Assembly (NCBI GenBank): GCA_001797815.1
Contig: MGQK01000082.1
Coordinates: 20,453-28,348, forward strand
DNA from: Deltaproteobacteria bacterium RBG_13_61_14
GTDB taxonomy: Bacteria; RBG-13-61-14
Direction of reading: 5' to 3'
DNA: 7,896 nucleotides
In this document: one piece after another, positions 4,526-7,896 of the stretch
Layout: each line of letters starts with the position of its first letter
Numbering within the stretch: position 1 is the first letter of the stretch
Made by a program: the position numbers and the translations under genes
Notes under the pieces: model-generated
Told to the model about the DNA's origin: nothing
What the model saw: only the letters and a program-made list of their open reading frames with translations
The model's database searches: none

Positions 4526-7048
4526 ATGGTGATGCCATCGGTCTACCGCATGCTGGGTGTGGTCATTTTTTTTATGGTCGTGCTCCTGCTGGTGTTGCCC
4601 CTGAGCCTCCTCTATTTCATCACCCACAAACCTTTCCCCCAGATCAAGGGCGAGATCCTTCTCTCGGGCCTGGAGAGGCCGGTGCGGGTGTTGCGGGATA
4701 GCTGGGGCGTGCCCCATCTCTTCGCCCAAAACGAAAAGGACCTCTTCCTGGCGGCCGGCTATGTCCAGGCCCAGGACCGGCTCTTCCAGATGGACCTCAA
4801 CCGCCGGGCGGCGACCGGCCGCCTGGCCGAGATTTTCGGGGATATTCCCGAGGTGGTGGACGCGGATCGTTTCAGCCGCACCCTGGGTCTCGCCCGGGAA
4901 GCCGAAAAGGGCTATGCCCAGCTTCCGCCTCCCAGCCGGGAGTTGCTGGACGCTTACGCCGCCGGGGTGAACCGGTTCATCCGCGAGCGCATGAACAACC
5001 TGCCGCTGGAGTTCAAGCTCCTGGGTTATCAGCCGCCGGAGTGGACCGGGAAGGATACACTCGCCCTGGCCAAGCTGATCGGCTGGGGCCTGTGCGAGAA
5101 CTGGAGCCTGGAGTTGATCCGCTATGGCTTGGCCCGCGAGCGGGGGGAAGCGGTGATGTGGCAGATTCTGCCCCGGCACCGGGACTTTGGCCCTTACATC
5201 ATTGACCCGGGGATCAAGAAGTATCCGGGCCGTTTGGGGAGCCTGATGCCCCTGCCGGTCAAGAGTGCGGCCCTCTCCGGCCCGGCCATTGCCAAGCTGG
5301 TTCGGATGGATCAGGGCCTGCGCCGTTTTGTAAATGGTTCCAGCCTGGCGCGGCTCGCCTCCAACAGTTGGGTGGTGGACGGCAAGCACAGCGCTTCGGG
5401 CAAGCCGATCCTGTGCAACGACCCGCACCTGGAGTTGACCATCCCCGCGGTCTGGTATGAGATGCACCTGGTGTGTCCGGATTACGACGTGATCGGGGTG
5501 GTCTTTCCCGGAACGCCCATGGTGGTGCTCGGCCACACCCAAAAGATCGCCTGGGGCGCAACCACCACCACCGCGGACATGGAAGATTTCTATATTGAGA
5601 AAGTGCACCCGGACAATCCCAACCAATACCTGGACCAGGGACAATGGAAGGATTTCCAGGTGGTAACCGAGCGCATTCAGATCAAGCCGAAAAAGCCCGG
5701 GGCCCGGGACCACCTGGACCTGCCGGTGCGCATCTCCCGCCACGGGCCGGTGCTGAATGACGTGGTGGAAGAGAAGGCAGCGGCCGGCGAGGCGCTGGCG
5801 CTGCGCTGGGCCGGCCAGGATTTCTCGGACCCGATCGCCGCCTTTGCCGACGTGGCCCGGGCCAAAAACTGGGACGAGTTCCGCCTCTCCATCCAGAAGC
5901 TGGGCTACCCGGTCCAAAACTGGATTTACGCCGACGCCGGGCACATCGGCTACATCGCCGCCGGCTACTTCCCGATCCGGCCGGCCGGCCATGACGGCAC
6001 CGCCCCGGTCCCGGGCTTCGAAGGCGAATACGATTGGCAGGGTTTCGTGCCGCTCGACCAGCTTCCCCAACTCCTCGATCCGTCCAACGGCGTCATCGTC
6101 ACCGCCAACAACAAGGTGATGCCGGCGGAGGCAGCGCCTTATGTGATCAGCTACAATTACTCGCCGCCCTACCGCGCCGAGCGGATTCATGAACTCCTTG
6201 CCGCCCGGCCCCAATTAACCGTGGCGGATATGAAGCGGATCCAGATGGACGTTTTTTCCAAGCAAGCCGAGCGCCTCATGCCCGTATTTTTAAAAGCGCT
6301 GGAGCCGGCCGCGGCCAAGCAACACGAACTCGAGCTGGCGCTCCGCCAGCTCCGCGACTGGAAATTCGAGATGTCGGCGGATGACCCGGCGCCCTTGCTC
6401 TTCTTCGAGACCTATCGCCGGGTCTTTGCCAAAACCTTTGCGGACGAGATGAGTCCCGAGCTTTTCCAGCCCTTCCAGCGTTCAGAATATTCCTATAATG
6501 GGTTCGACAACCTCTTGGAAGAGGGCAACTCCCCTTTGTTCGATGACCGGCGCACGCCCGCGAAGGAAACCCGGGACCAGTTGCTTGCCCAGGCTTTTCA
6601 AGAAGTGATCGCGGACGGCCAGAAGCGGTTCGGCCCGCGCATGTCCACCTGGAGCTGGGGCAGGATCCATACCCTGACCCTGAACCATCCGCTGGCCGGG
6701 GAGAGGCCGCTCAAGCCGCTGGCCGACCTGTTCCATGTCAACCTGGGTCCTTTCCCCATGCCCGGCGGCTGGAACACGGTCAACAACGAGTTTTATTCCT
6801 ATGCGCGCGACGTCTTCCAGGTCAAGGTCGGACCCAGCCTGCGCCATATCGTGGACTTTGCCGCGGTGCCGGGCGCCCAGATGGTCTATTCCGGCGGCCA
6901 GTCCGGCCTGCCGTTTAACCGCCATTGGGCGGACCAGACTTTGCTCTGGCTCCGGGGCGATTATCATCCGATGTGGATGGAGGAAGCGACCATCCGCGAG
7001 CACCTGGAGGGCGAATTGGTCCTGGCGCCTCCAGAGGGGAGACCCTGA
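4526..7048 (+). CDS. Penicillin acylase family protein (membrane-anchored or secreted Ntn hydrolase)
   Basis: An amide hydrolase of 840 residues, made as a precursor that should cut itself into alpha and beta chains. The N-terminus has a single long hydrophobic helix (about 9-32), a signal anchor or uncleaved signal, placing the enzyme outside the cytoplasmic membrane. The alpha part shows the family block GYVQAQDRLFQMDLNRR (residues 79-95) and GRLAEIFGD. The beta chain should begin at Ser279 in LASNSW; the Ser is the nucleophile and its amino group the base. Other family landmarks follow: NDPHL (His301, beta position 23), GHTQKIAWGATTTTADMEDFY, RHGPVL, QNWIYADAGHIGYIAAGYFP, VTANNK (Asn528/529, oxyanion-hole candidate), WSWGRIHTLTLNHPL and SGGQSGLPFNRHWADQ. 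His at beta 23 matches PvdQ/cephalosporin-acylase-like members rather than penicillin G acylase, which has Gln. The natural substrate is unknown; N-acyl-homoserine lactones, N-acyl amino acids or lipids, or peptide antibiotics are all possible. It is complete, with no missing key residue. Confidence 0.93.
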   Translation: MVMPSVYRMLGVVIFFMVVLLLVLPLSLLYFITHKPFPQIKGEILLSGLERPVRVLRDSWGVPHLFAQNEKDLFLAAGYVQAQDRLFQMDLNRRAATGRLAEIFGDIPEVVDADRFSRTLGLAREAEKGYAQLPPPSRELLDAYAAGVNRFIRERMNNLPLEFKLLGYQPPEWTGKDTLALAKLIGWGLCENWSLELIRYGLARERGEAVMWQILPRHRDFGPYIIDPGIKKYPGRLGSLMPLPVKSAALSGPAIAKLVRMDQGLRRFVNGSSLARLASNSWVVDGKHSASGKPILCNDPHLELTIPAVWYEMHLVCPDYDVIGVVFPGTPMVVLGHTQKIAWGATTTTADMEDFYIEKVHPDNPNQYLDQGQWKDFQVVTERIQIKPKKPGARDHLDLPVRISRHGPVLNDVVEEKAAAGEALALRWAGQDFSDPIAAFADVARAKNWDEFRLSIQKLGYPVQNWIYADAGHIGYIAAGYFPIRPAGHDGTAPVPGFEGEYDWQGFVPLDQLPQLLDPSNGVIVTANNKVMPAEAAPYVISYNYSPPYRAERIHELLAARPQLTVADMKRIQMDVFSKQAERLMPVFLKALEPAAAKQHELELALRQLRDWKFEMSADDPAPLLFFETYRRVFAKTFADEMSPELFQPFQRSEYSYNGFDNLLEEGNSPLFDDRRTPAKETRDQLLAQAFQEVIADGQKRFGPRMSTWSWGRIHTLTLNHPLAGERPLKPLADLFHVNLGPFPMPGGWNTVNNEFYSYARDVFQVKVGPSLRHIVDFAAVPGAQMVYSGGQSGLPFNRHWADQTLLWLRGDYHPMWMEEATIREHLEGELVLAPPEGRP
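7038..7041 (+). promoter_or_regulatory. Probable ribosome binding site of the ATPase gene, inside the acylase 3' end
   Basis: GGAG within GAGGGGAG, ten bases before the TTG at 7052. It lies in the last codons of the acylase gene, which suggests translational coupling of the two genes and supports the unusual TTG start. Confidence 0.5.
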
Positions 7049-7051
7049 ACC

Positions 7052-7896
7052 TTGGTAGCCTCCCGCAAGATCTGGGCCTTTGGCAGCGGCAAAGGCGGCA
7101 CCGGCAAGAGCGTGATCTGCGCCAGTATCGGCGCTTACCTGGCCCAGGTGGGCTTGCGGGTGGTGCTGGTGGACGCCGACCTGGGCGGGGCCAACCTCCA
7201 CACCTGCCTGGGCCTGGAAACGCCCATCCGCAACCTGGCCGAGTTCATCCACCGCCGGGAGGAAAACCTGGAAAAACTCCTCCTGCCCACCGCCTACCCC
7301 CTGCTCCAACTCCTGCCCGGCACCCAATACAGCCACGACGCCTCGACCATCCGCTTCCAGCAGCAGCGCCGGCTGTTGCGCGCGCTCAACCATCTGGAAG
7401 CGGACCTGCTCATCCTCGACATCGGCGCCGGCAGCTCGGCCGTGACCATGGACTTTTTCCTGGCCGCGGACCCGGGCGTGCTCATCCTGACCCCCGAGCC
7501 GACCGCGGTGGAAAACATCCACCAGATGCTGCGCCAACTCCTGTTCCGCAAGTTGCGCTCGCTCCATGACTACCACCGCTTCCGCACCCTCTTGAACGGG
7601 CTCTGGGAAACCCAGCAGCCCAGCCTGCGCATGCCCTGGGATTTCTTCCAGATGGTGGAGCAGAAATCTCCGGATATTGCCGGCCGGCTGCGCGCGCACC
7701 TGCGGGGTTTCCGCCCCGGCCTGATCGTGAACCAGGTCCGGACCGAGGAGGACCGCGAATTGGGCCGGGCGCTCAAGACGGTCTGCCAGCGTCATTTCGG
7801 GGTGGAAGCGGATTTCCTGGGCGCGGTGGAATACGACGATGCCGTCTGGCAGTCGGTGCGCCAGCGTCAGCCCTTGCTCCCGGCTTTCCCCCATTC
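7052..7896 (+). CDS. MinD/ParA-family P-loop ATPase (FlhG-like), 3' end outside window
   Basis: Cytoplasmic deviant-Walker ATPase of the SIMIBI class. The visible 281 residues show the P-loop GSGKGGTGKS (11-20, with the signature Lys14), the switch I region VLVDADLGGANLHTCLG (38-54, Asp41 and Asp43) and Walker B-like LLILDIGAGSS (119-129). It then has TPEPTAVENIHQML (147-160), as in FlhG/MinD proteins, and a later NQV (227-229) in the usual base-contacting place. A longer-than-usual insert, rich in aromatic and charged residues, lies at about 163-220. It starts at TTG: the preceding in-frame codon but one is the acylase TGA, there is no ATG or GTG before the P-loop, and GGAG lies ten bases upstream. 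Relatives position flagella, division sites or other cargo, or act in cofactor assembly; no flagellar or division gene is visible here, so the cargo is unknown. It is cut by the window edge, so a C-terminal amphipathic helix cannot be judged. Confidence 0.88.
   Translation, partial: MVASRKIWAFGSGKGGTGKSVICASIGAYLAQVGLRVVLVDADLGGANLHTCLGLETPIRNLAEFIHRREENLEKLLLPTAYPLLQLLPGTQYSHDASTIRFQQQRRLLRALNHLEADLLILDIGAGSSAVTMDFFLAADPGVLILTPEPTAVENIHQMLRQLLFRKLRSLHDYHRFRTLLNGLWETQQPSLRMPWDFFQMVEQKSPDIAGRLRAHLRGFRPGLIVNQVRTEEDRELGRALKTVCQRHFGVEADFLGAVEYDDAVWQSVRQRQPLLPAFPH

Noticed and set aside
4451-6214. Long open frame on the minus strand (587 codons) across the acylase gene
   Set aside because: It is antisense to an intact acylase with all catalytic motifs; the composition (His, Gly, Val and Gln rich, no fold motifs) is what the reverse complement of GC-rich coding sequence gives. 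It has no ribosome binding site of its own.
4526-7048. True penicillin resistance or beta-lactam-degrading function for the acylase
   Set aside because: The family name does not imply it; His at beta position 23 and the lack of resistance-gene context make an N-acyl compound more plausible.
6925-7569. Plus-strand open frame of 214 codons overlapping the acylase end and the ATPase start
   Set aside because: Out of frame with both genes; Pro/Gly/Arg/His-rich and without motifs, while the overlapping frame has a perfect P-loop.
6482-7894. Long open frame on the minus strand (470 codons) across the acylase 3' end and the ATPase
   Set aside because: Antisense to two genes with clear motifs; low-complexity Gln/Ala/Gly/Val composition and no recognisable domain.

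Overview
The window is GC-rich and densely coded, with short gaps, Shine-Dalgarno sites and no introns, so it is bacterial chromosome. The gene families fit a Gram-negative or deep-branching environmental bacterium: a membrane-anchored penicillin-acylase-family hydrolase, an FlhG/MinD-like ATPase, a flippase-like membrane protein and an AlkP-superfamily phosphodiesterase. A Desulfobacterota-type host is a guess from gene flavour only; no marker gene fixes the taxonomy. I see no tRNA, rRNA, CRISPR array, insertion sequence or phage gene, and no gene-free stretch longer than about 200 bases.

Layout. The left 4.3 kb is read leftwards. In transcription order it holds a DegT/StrS-family PLP aminotransferase (4325-3039), a flippase-like multi-pass membrane protein (3021-2008), a 164-base gap with a small repeat, a hairpin and a possible promoter, a short-chain dehydrogenase of RDH10-like type (1843-1034), and an AlkP-superfamily phosphodiesterase/phosphatase that leaves the window at base 1. 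A 200-base divergent intergenic region (4326-4525) separates this from the rightward unit. That unit holds a penicillin acylase family N-terminal-nucleophile hydrolase (4526-7048) and, after only three bases, a MinD/FlhG-like P-loop ATPase (from 7052) that leaves the window on the right.

How the genes may work together. The leftward genes form two tight pairs (17- and 31-base gaps), probably one or two transcription units. Amino-group transfer to a keto-sugar or keto-cyclitol, a lipid-flippase-like membrane protein, an NAD(P) dehydrogenase for a lipophilic alcohol or ketone, and a phosphoester hydrolase together suggest modification of an envelope lipid or a lipid-linked amino sugar. This is inference from neighbourhood; no single gene proves it. 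The rightward acylase should act outside the cytoplasm on an amide bond, for example an N-acyl amino compound. Its link to the cytoplasmic ATPase is unclear beyond sharing a transcript.

I found no clearly unprecedented system. The points most worth checking are the four-gene leftward cluster, a perfect inverted repeat touching the acylase ribosome binding site, the acylase/ATPase junction (same frame, one TGA between them, TTG start), and the His at position 23 of the predicted acylase beta chain.
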